From Nocardioides furvisabuli (GTDB lineage: Bacteria; Actinomycetota; Actinomycetes; Propionibacteriales; Nocardioidaceae), in NCBI RefSeq assembly GCF_021083185.1, contig NZ_JAIGQB010000003.1, positions 517,080-581,079 of the forward strand: a stretch of DNA of 64,000 nt. Direction: 5' to 3'. The notes under the pieces are model-generated. The model saw nothing but the letters and a program-made list of their open reading frames with translations. It was not told where the DNA came from and did not search any database. A program made the translations under genes and the position numbers. Below, piece by piece: positions 35,471 through 46,396 of this stretch; within the stretch, counting starts at the first letter, position 1, and every line of letters starts with the position of its first letter.

Positions 35471-35766
35471 GGCTTCACCTGCTCGAGCCGGGCAGCGACC
35501 TGCGCATCCTCGCCGACCATCAGGTCGAGCTCGTCGAAGTCGAGGACCGAGTCGTCGATCGCGCCCGCGATGGTGCGGCACCGCCGGGCGACCTGCTCGG
35601 CGTCCTCGACGAGGCTGCGGACCCCCTCGACGAGGAGGTCACGCCACGGGAAGTCGTCCGCAGGGTGGTCGACGTCGCCGAGTGCGGCTCGCAGGTCCTC
35701 ACGGGCGGAGTCGAGCTCCTCCCGGGCGCCGCGCAGCGCCCGCTGGTTGATCGCGATCGGCCTCAT
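35467..35766 (-). CDS. Small helical WXG-like partner protein
   Basis: 99 residues, helical, with two long amphipathic helices separated by VDHPADDFPWRDLLVEG, where a Trp sits at the turn. It overlaps the 327-residue gene by 4 bp. It resembles ESX-type small partners in size, helix pattern and pairing only; no W-x-G motif is kept. Alone among its neighbours in being linked to that larger gene. Confidence 0.68.
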   Translation of the reverse strand: MRPIAINQRALRGAREELDSAREDLRAALGDVDHPADDFPWRDLLVEGVRSLVEDAEQVARRCRTIAGAIDDSVLDFDELDLMVGEDAQVAARLEQVKP

Positions 35767-35841
35767 GCCGCTCTTCTGCCCCGGTGAACGGGGTCGAAAC
35801 CAGAAGTGGTGAAACTGTGAACGACGCCGAGCAGGGTCGGC

Positions 35842-36624
35842 TCAGACGTGCCCGGAGAGCTGGGCCAGCCGCAGCTCGAGGCGCCCGAGCAGGTCGCCGC
35901 ACGCCTTGTCCGGCATGGCTGACTTCCGGCCCCCGCCCTGCGCGCAGACCGGCAGCACGTCGATGGACAGCCTGGCCCCGCCGGCGAGCGCGCGCAGCTC
36001 GTCGAGCTTGTCGCCGAAGGGCGAACCGCTGCCGGGGCTGTAGTAGCGCACGGCAGCGTCCACGTCGTCGGCGAACAGGTCGGCCTTCGTCACCGCGACC
36101 ACCAGCCACGTCGGCCGGTCGCGGCGCACCGCCATGCTGGCGATGCGGTGGGCGGTGATCGACCAGTCCTCGAGCTCGGCGGCCAGCTGCTCCTCGCGCG
36201 TGGCGACCCCGGCGCCGCTGGTCCCACCCGTGCGCCGTGGGGTGGCATGGCCGTTGGCGACCACGTGCAGCACGCCGTCGACCGGCTCGTCGTGGAAGAC
36301 CTCGTCCAGCGCGCCGAGACGGGTGGCGGCGTTCTCGCCGGGCACCACGCGGAAGCGGTAGCCGCGCAGCCGCGCGTTGCGACGCGTACGCCGCTCCATG
36401 ACCGCCGAGCCGACGTCCTGCCCGCCCTCGGCGCTCGCGCGGCGGGAGAGCCGGTCGGCCAGCCGGGTCTTGCCGACGCCGGTCATCCCGGTCACCGCAA
36501 CCGTCGGGTAGCGGTGGCGCAGGAGGCGCGAGGCGCGTTCGGGGGCCTGGGCCAGCGCGGCCAGGGCACCTCCGGCGAGGGTGGTGCCGAGGGCTGCCTT
36601 GCCGTGTCGCAACGGTGACTGCAT
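35842..36624 (-). CDS. P-loop GTPase-like protein
   Basis: 260 residues from the ATG at 36624 with CAGGATGG upstream; a longer frame upstream lacks support. Walker A GMTGVGKT is at residues 46-53, and VTKADLF gives the G4 motif T/NKxD. A small-GTPase-like core with LHVVANGHATP in the G3 neighbourhood. A short N-terminal hydrophobic-leaning helix (ALGTTLAGGALAALAQA) may touch the membrane. Divergent from a membrane-anchored protein at 36741. Function unknown. Confidence 0.75.
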   Translation of the reverse strand: MQSPLRHGKAALGTTLAGGALAALAQAPERASRLLRHRYPTVAVTGMTGVGKTRLADRLSRRASAEGGQDVGSAVMERRTRRNARLRGYRFRVVPGENAATRLGALDEVFHDEPVDGVLHVVANGHATPRRTGGTSGAGVATREEQLAAELEDWSITAHRIASMAVRRDRPTWLVVAVTKADLFADDVDAAVRYYSPGSGSPFGDKLDELRALAGGARLSIDVLPVCAQGGGRKSAMPDKACGDLLGRLELRLAQLSGHV

Positions 36625-36740
36625 GGGTCCATCCTGCCCGTTGCCTGCCTGCTGGGGTCCGCCCCGGGCGCGCTGGTTGGCCTTGCCACCGGCTGTCCCG
36701 GACAATGGCGGGGCTCCCACCCCGCGGTCGAAAGGTCTTC

Positions 36741-37268
36741 ATGGACACCGAGAAGCGCCCCGTCCTGACCGGGCTCGTCGCCCTGGTCGGCGTCGCCGTG
36801 GTCATCGGGCTCCTGGGCGGGCTCGCCGTGATGGTGGGCGTCAAGGCCACCGGCATCGGCGGCACGTCGAGCGGGAGCTCCGCCGAGGAGGCGCCTGCCA
36901 CCTTCAACCTCCCCCGGCCGAGCGACACCGGCAGCACGGAGCCCGCGCCCGAGGAGCCGGCCGAGCCGACCGAGGGGGAGACGTCGGAGGCGCCGGCCGA
37001 GGCCATCTCGCTGACCACCGGCCAGCAGTCGGTGAGCCCGATGCAGCAGATCGACCTGACCGGGACCTACCAGGCCGGCGAGGGCGCGATCCTGCAGGTG
37101 CAGCGCTTCGAGGACGGGGCGTGGGTCGACTTCCCGGTGACCGTGTCGGTCGGCGGCGGCACCTTCGCGACGTACGTCCTGACCGGCCGCACCGGGCCCA
37201 ACCAGTTCCGCGTCGTCGACACCGACTCAGACGTCGTGTCCAACGAGGTCACCGTCACCGTCGGCTGA
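36741..37268 (+). CDS. Membrane-anchored secreted-domain protein, unknown function
   Basis: 175 residues. Residues 9-33 form one membrane helix (LTGLVALVGVAVVIGLLGGLAVMVG) after a short cytoplasmic start, so the rest is outside. Residues 45-90 are a Pro/Glu/Ser/Thr-rich linker. The C-terminal 85 residues form a beta-rich domain (QIDLTGTYQAGEGAILQVQRFEDGAWVDFPVTVSV), similar in pattern to bacterial Ig-like repeats. GAAAGG precedes the ATG. No catalytic motif seen. Confidence 0.78.
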   Translation: MDTEKRPVLTGLVALVGVAVVIGLLGGLAVMVGVKATGIGGTSSGSSAEEAPATFNLPRPSDTGSTEPAPEEPAEPTEGETSEAPAEAISLTTGQQSVSPMQQIDLTGTYQAGEGAILQVQRFEDGAWVDFPVTVSVGGGTFATYVLTGRTGPNQFRVVDTDSDVVSNEVTVTVG

Positions 37269-37336
37269 CGGCGGACTCGCGTCGTTCTCCACGCGTGGTC
37301 CGCGACGTCACCCCGACACGCTACGGGGCCGCGCGA

Positions 37337-37386
37337 GCGGTGCGTGAGACAGGTTCCTGGGCAATAGAAGGTGTCTCACTCACCGC
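37337..37386. repeat. Inverted repeat between convergent genes
   Basis: GCGGTGCGTGAGACA (37337-37351) pairs with 37372-37386 at 14 of 15 positions around a 20-base, unusually A-rich loop. It lies between the membrane-anchored protein and the convergent aldo-keto reductase and may terminate both; it could also be a mobile palindrome. Confidence 0.65.
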
Positions 37387-37432
37387 CCGCCGCGCGAGAC
37401 CCGGACCGGCGGTGCGGCCGGGCGTCAGGCGC

Positions 37433-38275
37433 TCAGGGGATCCAGTCGAAGGTGTCCGGGTTCGGGCCCGTACGCCCTTCCTCGCCGCGGTCGAGGTCGT
37501 CGATCGCGGACATGTGGGTCGGCTCGAGCTCGAAGTCGAAGATCTCGAAGTTCTGGCGCATCCGGTCGGGGTTCATCGACTTCGGGAAGACGATGTCGCC
37601 GCGCTGCACGTGCCAGCGCAGGGTCACCTGGGCGGGCGTGCGCCCGACGAGCGAGGCGATCTCGCCGATCGTGTCGTCGTCCATCACCTTGCCCTTGGCG
37701 ATGGGCGACCACGCCTCGGTCAGCACGCCGTGGCGCTGGTTGGCCGCGCGCACGTCCTCGTTGGTGAAGAACGGGTGCACCTCGACCTGGTTGACGGCCG
37801 GCACCACACCGGTCTCCTCGACGATCCGGTCGAGGTGGGCGGGCTGGAAGTTCGAGACGCCGATGGAGCGGGTCTTGCCGGCCTCCTGCGCCTCGATGAG
37901 CGCGCGCCAGGTCTGCACGAAGTCACCGTCGTACTGGGTGGGCAGCGGCCAGTGGATGAGGAAGAGGTCCACCTGGTCGAGGCCGAGCCTCTCGAGCGAG
38001 GCGTCGATCTCGCGGCGCGCGTCGTCGGGCCGGTGGAAGGAGTTGTTGAGCTTGGTCGTGACGTAGAGCTCGTCGCGGGCCAGGCCGGAGGTCCTGATCG
38101 CCTCGCCGACACCCGCCTCGTTGCCGTACATCTGGGCGGTGTCGATGTGGCGGTAGCCCGCCTCGAAGGCCTGGACCACCGTGGCGGCGGTGTCCTCGGG
38201 CGGGACCTGGAAGACGCCGAAGCCGAGCTGGGGGATGGACGTGCCGTCGGGGAGCGCGATGTTCGGAACAGTCAT
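37433..38275 (-). CDS. Aldo-keto reductase (2,5-diketo-D-gluconate reductase-like)
   Basis: 280 residues from the ATG at 38275. The AKR tetrad is visible: Asp and Tyr in HIDTAQMYGNEAGVG, Lys in VTTKLNN and His in LFLIHWPLP. GVSNFQPAHLDRI, VNQVEVHPFF and the NADPH-binding FPKSMNPDRMRQNFEIFDF complete the family set. A cytosolic NADPH-dependent carbonyl reductase; the natural substrate is unknown. Stands alone, with a divergent M3 peptidase gene upstream. Confidence 0.92.
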   Translation of the reverse strand: MTVPNIALPDGTSIPQLGFGVFQVPPEDTAATVVQAFEAGYRHIDTAQMYGNEAGVGEAIRTSGLARDELYVTTKLNNSFHRPDDARREIDASLERLGLDQVDLFLIHWPLPTQYDGDFVQTWRALIEAQEAGKTRSIGVSNFQPAHLDRIVEETGVVPAVNQVEVHPFFTNEDVRAANQRHGVLTEAWSPIAKGKVMDDDTIGEIASLVGRTPAQVTLRWHVQRGDIVFPKSMNPDRMRQNFEIFDFELEPTHMSAIDDLDRGEEGRTGPNPDTFDWIP

Positions 38276-38348
38276 GCAGGTTCCTACAGCGACGGGGCGC
38301 GAGGTATTCCGCACGACCACCCCGAGGTGGTCGTCATAGGCTCGCCCG

Positions 38349-40298
<1,950 letters not shown>

Positions 40299-40317
40299 CG
40301 TCGGGGGTGGGTCCGCC

Positions 40318-41028
40318 TCAGTTGCGCAGCACCTCGGGTCGGGTGGGGTCGAGGTCGGCGATCCGCTCGGCCACCGCGGTGCCGAACTCCTCGTGGCCAT
40401 CCTCGGTGAGGTGGAGCCGGTCGGCGAGGTAGTCGAGCTCGAGGTCGCTCGTGACGACGTAGGGGACGCCGAAGGCCTCGGACAGGTCCGCGAGCAGCTC
40501 GTCGACCCGCGGCACCATGGCGGCGCGGGAGGGAGCGGCGGCAGGACCCACGACGACGACCGGGTGCCCGGCGAGGTCGGCCATCAGGTGGCGGAAGCCG
40601 CGCTCGATCGCCGCCGCCGGCTGGTCGACGTCGTTGAGGCCACCCTCGACGACCACGAGCTGCGGGCGGGTGTCGAGTGCGGCGGAGGCACGGTCGGCGA
40701 AGGACACGCGACCGCACCCGCTGGCGCCGGCGCTGAAGCCGGACCCGGAGAAGCCCGCCACGTGCACCTCGCCGGGCAGCTCCGCGGCCCAGGAGCGGGC
40801 CGGGTCGTCCTGGCCGAGGCCGACCGACCAGGAGTCGCCGATGACCAGGACCGGCTCGCCGTCCCCGGTGACGATGGCGGCGCGCTCGCGCGCGTCGGCG
40901 CGGTGCTGCTGGCAGCGGCCCATGCCGGCGCCGGCGCGGTCGGCGACGTAGAACGCCATCAGGGCAGCGAGCAGCACGGCGATGGCTGAGGCGCCGACGA
41001 CCCGGCGCAGGTTCCCCCGATGCAGCAC
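40318..41028 (-). CDS. Exported SGNH/GDSL-type hydrolase
   Basis: 236 residues from the GTG at 41028, just before a membrane anchor or signal (RRVVGASAIAVLLAALMAFYVA). Catalytic blocks of the SGNH superfamily: GDSWSVGLG (nucleophile Ser), GLND (block III) and DRLHLTEDGH (Asp-x-x-His). Probably an esterase or acyl-hydrolase acting outside the membrane. No ribosome site is obvious at this start; longer starts run into the divergent GNAT gene. Confidence 0.83.
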   Translation of the reverse strand: MLHRGNLRRVVGASAIAVLLAALMAFYVADRAGAGMGRCQQHRADARERAAIVTGDGEPVLVIGDSWSVGLGQDDPARSWAAELPGEVHVAGFSGSGFSAGASGCGRVSFADRASAALDTRPQLVVVEGGLNDVDQPAAAIERGFRHLMADLAGHPVVVVGPAAAPSRAAMVPRVDELLADLSEAFGVPYVVTSDLELDYLADRLHLTEDGHEEFGTAVAERIADLDPTRPEVLRN

Positions 41029-41155
41029 AGGAGAAGTCTGCGGCCTCGAGCCGTGATCGCGAAGCGGAAACGACCCTTGACCTCCCCTGATCCGGGCCCG
41101 GGACGTGCCGGAAACCGGGAGCGGCGGCGGTCGGTGGCCACCTAGGCTGCCCGCC

Positions 41156-41956
41156 ATGGCGAGCGACGGCCTCCTGGCGGCGTACGACGAGCAGCTGCGC
41201 ACCGACGCCGAGATGGTCGGCGCCCACGAGGTCGTCGAGGACGGCCCGTTGCTGTGGGCGGTCTTCGACCACGGCGGCTTCGTGTCCTACCGCGACCTCG
41301 GTGGGCTCGAGGGAGCAGCGCTCGACGAGGCCATCGCCCGCACGGTCGCGCACTTTCGCGACGACACCGACGTCTCCTCCTTCGAGTGGAAGTCGCGCGG
41401 CCACGACCTGCCCGCCGAACTCGGCGAGCGTCTCCTCGCCCACGGCCTGGTCGCGGAGCCGGTCGAGACCGTGATGATCGGCGAGGCCGCGAGGCTCGCG
41501 GTCGACGTGCCGCTCGACGACACCCCGGCCGGCCCCGTCGTCGTACGCCGCATCGAGCCCGGCGCCGACGCGGTCGACGACCTGACCCGCATGCTCGCCG
41601 CGCAGGAGTCGGTCTTCGGTGGTGGGAGGGGCCCGTCCGTCGCCTCGGCGCTGGCCGAGCTGGAGGGTGGGGCGTCGGAGTTCTGGATCGCCGAGGTCGG
41701 CGACCGGGTGGTGTGCGCGGGCCGGCTGACGCCGGTCGAGGGCACGGAGTTCGCGGGGATCTGGGGCGGGTCGACGCTCCCGGAGCTACGCGGGCGGGGG
41801 ATCTACCGCGCGCTCGTCGCCGCGCGTGCCCGCTCCGCGACCGAGCGCGGCGCGCGCCTGATCCACTCCGACTGCACCGACATGTCGCGCCCGATCCTCG
41901 AGCGTGCGGGCCTGCGCGCGGTCACCACCACGACGCCGTACGTCTGGACCCGCTGA
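41156..41956 (+). CDS. GNAT-family N-acetyltransferase
   Basis: 266 residues. The C-terminal half is the GNAT fold, with the acetyl-CoA loop in LPELRGRGIYRALVAARARSA and IHSDCTDMSRPILERAGLRAV at the end. The N-terminal half (residues 1-120) is a second, degenerate domain seen in tandem GNATs. The ATG at 41156 is the first that follows the weak promoter region and does not enter the divergent hydrolase gene. Substrate unknown. Confidence 0.86.
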   Translation: MASDGLLAAYDEQLRTDAEMVGAHEVVEDGPLLWAVFDHGGFVSYRDLGGLEGAALDEAIARTVAHFRDDTDVSSFEWKSRGHDLPAELGERLLAHGLVAEPVETVMIGEAARLAVDVPLDDTPAGPVVVRRIEPGADAVDDLTRMLAAQESVFGGGRGPSVASALAELEGGASEFWIAEVGDRVVCAGRLTPVEGTEFAGIWGGSTLPELRGRGIYRALVAARARSATERGARLIHSDCTDMSRPILERAGLRAVTTTTPYVWTR

Positions 41957-41983
41957 GCGGTCGGAAATTCATCGGCGGATCGG

Positions 41984-42009
41984 GGAACATCCGGCGCCGT
42001 CCTGCGTTG
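41984..42009 (+). promoter_or_regulatory. Possible stress sigma factor (SigH/SigR-type) promoter of dnaK
   Basis: GGAAC at 41984-41988 is followed after 17 bases by GTTGA, close to the oxidative/heat-stress sigma consensus of actinobacteria (GGAAY, about 18 bases, GTT). It lies just upstream of the HAIR operator. Prediction from motif and position only. Confidence 0.4.
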
Positions 42010-42024
42010 AGACCTATGAACAGA

Positions 42025-42045
42025 GTTGAGTGAGATCGACTCAAG
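42025..42045. promoter_or_regulatory. HAIR operator for HspR
   Basis: GTTGAGT-N7-ACTCAAG matches the HspR-associated inverted repeat CTTGAGT-N7-ACTCAAG with one difference. It lies 73 bp before dnaK, and hspR is the last gene of the same operon, giving the classic feedback loop. Confidence 0.88.
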
Positions 42046-42118
42046 TGTTTTGCCAGTCCGGCCGCAGTTGGGCAGGATGGCTCTCATCCGCAGGATCCAA
42101 CGCAGGAGGTAAACCCCC

Positions 42119-43977
<1,859 letters not shown>

Positions 43978-43981
<4 letters not shown>

Positions 43982-44685
43982 CCGAGCCCGGCAGCGCATC
44001 GTTCGGTGACGCGGCCGGCGAGATGGCCAACGAGACCGAGGTCGAGGCGCCCCAGGAGGGTGCCTCGGCCTCGGCCGGCCAGCCGGACCCAGCGTCCGAC
44101 ACCACGTCCGACACCACGTCCGACACCACGTCCGACACGGCCGGCGACACCACGACGGACCCCGGTGCCGACGACAGCACCAGCGGTGTCGACAACTGGC
44201 TCGAGGAGGGCGGGCCGCTGGAGCCGCAGGACCTCGACGACGACGGCGTCTCGGCCTCGGCCGAGGTCCAGCTCGCCGAGCGCACGGCCGACCTGCAGCG
44301 CCTCCAGGCGGAGTACGCCAACTACCGCAAGCGCGTCGACCGCGACCGCCAGCTGATCGCCGAGAACGCGACCTACCGCGTCCTCGCACCGATCATCGAG
44401 GTGCTCGACACGATCGACCGCGCGCGCGAGCACGGCGACGTCGACGGTGGCTTCAAGGCCGTCGCCGACCAGCTCGAGGGGGTCGTGGCCAACCTCGGCC
44501 TGACCCGCTTCGGTGCGCCCGGCGACCCGTTCGACCCCAATCTCCACGAGGCGCTCAGCCACCTGGGCACCGACCCGGAGGTCAGTGTCGCGACGTGCAA
44601 GCACATCGCCAAGGCGGGCTACAAGATCGGCGACCGGGTGGTGCGAGCCGCCCAGGTCCTGGTGGTCGACCCTGTCGACGGCTGA
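43978..44685 (+). CDS. grpE: Nucleotide exchange factor GrpE
   Basis: 235 residues from GTG overlapping the dnaK stop. The first 100 residues are acidic and disordered, with TSD/TTSD repeats from three 12-bp units at 44101-44136. The GrpE core follows: [19 protein letters not shown] helix, [18 protein letters not shown] and [17 protein letters not shown], then the beta domain [17 protein letters not shown]. Releases ADP from DnaK. Longer at the N-terminus than most GrpE. Confidence 0.97.
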
Positions 44686-44732
44686 GCCCGCACCCGCCGG
44701 CGACGACACGATGACGGAGAGGAGGTTCACCC

Positions 44733-45908
44733 GTGGCTGACAACGAAGGGTTCCGCAACGACTGGGCGACCAAGGACTTCTACAAGGTCCTCGGCATCCA
44801 GAAGGACGCGTCGTCCGCCGACGTCAAGAAGGCCTACCGCAAGCTGGCCCGGGAGAACCACCCCGACTCCAACCCCGGCGACGACGCCAAGCACGAGAAG
44901 TTCAAGGCGGTCGCCGAGGCGTACGACGTCGTGGGTGACGAGGCCAAGCGCGCCAAGTACGACGAGTTCCGCTCGCTGCAGGCACGCGGCGGCTTCGGCC
45001 CCGGCATGGGCGGCGGCGGCTTCGGCGGCGGCGGTGGAGGCGGGTTCAGCATGGACGACCTGCTGCGCGACCGTGGGTCGGGCGGGCTGGGCGACATGTT
45101 CGGCGACCTCTTCGGAGGCGGCCAGCGCACGCGTACGCACCAGCAGCCGCGGGCGCGGCGCGGCGCGGACGTCGAGAGCACCGCGACGATCGGCTTCACC
45201 GACGCCCTCGGCGGGGTGACGGTCTCGCTGCGGCTCACCTCCGACAGCGCCTGCGCCACCTGTCAGGGCACCGGCGGCAAGCCGGGAACCCGGCCGCACA
45301 TCTGCCCTGAGTGCGAGGGCGCGGGCTTCGTGGTCGCCGGCACGGGAGGGGCGTTCTCGATCAACGAGACGTGCCCGGCCTGTGGCGGGCGTCAGCTCGT
45401 CTACGACGAGGCGTGCCCCACGTGCCACGGCAGCGGTCGCGGCACCTCGGCCCGCACGATCCAGGCCCGCATCCCGGCCGGCGTCAAGGACGGCGCCCGG
45501 ATCCGCCTCAAGGGCAAGGGCGCACCGGGGGAGAACGGCGGACCGTCCGGCGACCTCTTCGTCACGGTGAAGGTGACCCCGCACCGCGTCTTCGGGCGCA
45601 CGGGTGACAACCTCACCCTCGACGTCCCGGTCTCCTTCGACGAGGCGGCGCTGGGCGGCGAGGTGAAGATCCCGACGCTGGGCGGCGCACCGGTCACCCT
45701 GCGTCTCCCCCCCGGCACGCCCAACGGGCGCACCTTCCGCGTCCGCGGCAAGGGTGCAACCCGCCGCGACGGGACCAAGGGCGACCTGCTGGCCACCGTC
45801 GAGGTGTGCGTCCCGTCGTCGCTCGACGACGCCGCGCGGGAGGCCGTCGAGGCCTACCGCACGGCCATGGCCGGCAAGCCGCTGCGCGCAGGACTCTTCG
45901 ACGCATGA
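44733..45908 (+). CDS. dnaJ: Co-chaperone DnaJ
   Basis: 391 residues from GTG with GAGAGGAGG upstream. J domain with ENHPDSNPGDD (HPD motif), Gly/Phe-rich linker (residues 85-115), and four zinc repeats: CATCQGTG, CPECEGAG, CPACGGRQ and CPTCHGSG. The third repeat has lost its final Gly-x-Gly but keeps both Cys. C-terminal substrate domain GGEVKIPTLGGAPVTLRLPPGT. Stimulates DnaK ATPase. The stop overlaps hspR. Confidence 0.97.
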   Translation: MADNEGFRNDWATKDFYKVLGIQKDASSADVKKAYRKLARENHPDSNPGDDAKHEKFKAVAEAYDVVGDEAKRAKYDEFRSLQARGGFGPGMGGGGFGGGGGGGFSMDDLLRDRGSGGLGDMFGDLFGGGQRTRTHQQPRARRGADVESTATIGFTDALGGVTVSLRLTSDSACATCQGTGGKPGTRPHICPECEGAGFVVAGTGGAFSINETCPACGGRQLVYDEACPTCHGSGRGTSARTIQARIPAGVKDGARIRLKGKGAPGENGGPSGDLFVTVKVTPHRVFGRTGDNLTLDVPVSFDEAALGGEVKIPTLGGAPVTLRLPPGTPNGRTFRVRGKGATRRDGTKGDLLATVEVCVPSSLDDAAREAVEAYRTAMAGKPLRAGLFDA

Positions 45909-46336
45909 ACTCACCCCAGATGAGCGTCCCGTTCGGCTCGCCCCCGCCCGACGCCGCCGTCTACGTCATCAGCGTGGCGGCGGAGCTGACCGGCCTGCAC
46001 CCGCAGACGCTGCGGGCCTACGAGCGGATGGGCCTGATCGCACCGGGGCGCACCGGGGGTGGCGGTCGCCGTTACTCCCACCGCGACCTCGAGCGGCTGC
46101 GCGAGATCGCCGACCTCACCAGCGCCGGCATCGGCATCGAGGGTGTACGCCGGATCATGGAGCTGGAGAACCAGCTCGACGCGCTGCGCGCCCGCAACGA
46201 GGAGCTCCTCGCCGAGCTCGACGCCGTACGCCGCGGGATGACCGCGCGCGCCGCGATGCAGGCCCCGGCCAACAAGCTGCCGGTCCTGCACCAGTCCGTC
46301 GGCCAGTCGGTCGTGGTCTGGCGCCGGCCGCGCTGA
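45905..46336 (+). CDS. hspR: HspR, MerR-family heat-shock repressor
   Basis: 143 residues from the ATG overlapping dnaJ's stop; an ATG at 45920 is an alternative. MerR helix-turn-helix: YVISVAAELTGLHPQTLRAYERMGLIAPGRTGGGGRRYSHRDLERLREI, then the ISxxGIGIEGVRRIMELE segment and a coiled coil. HspR binds the HAIR site before dnaK and represses the operon, with DnaK as corepressor in known cases. Closed by a hairpin shared with the convergent PKD gene. Confidence 0.96.
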   Translation: MNSPQMSVPFGSPPPDAAVYVISVAAELTGLHPQTLRAYERMGLIAPGRTGGGGRRYSHRDLERLREIADLTSAGIGIEGVRRIMELENQLDALRARNEELLAELDAVRRGMTARAAMQAPANKLPVLHQSVGQSVVVWRRPR

Positions 46337-46350
46337 ACCCGCGCGACGCG

Positions 46351-46387
46351 CTGCACCGGTCCTCGGCGTCGCCGCGGACCGGTGCAG
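46351..46387. terminator. Bidirectional terminator hspR / PKD protein
   Basis: A perfect 12-bp stem CTGCACCGGTCC with its complement around a 13-base loop, between the convergent hspR and PKD-repeat genes. Confidence 0.78.
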
Positions 46388-46396
46388 GCGTCGGGG

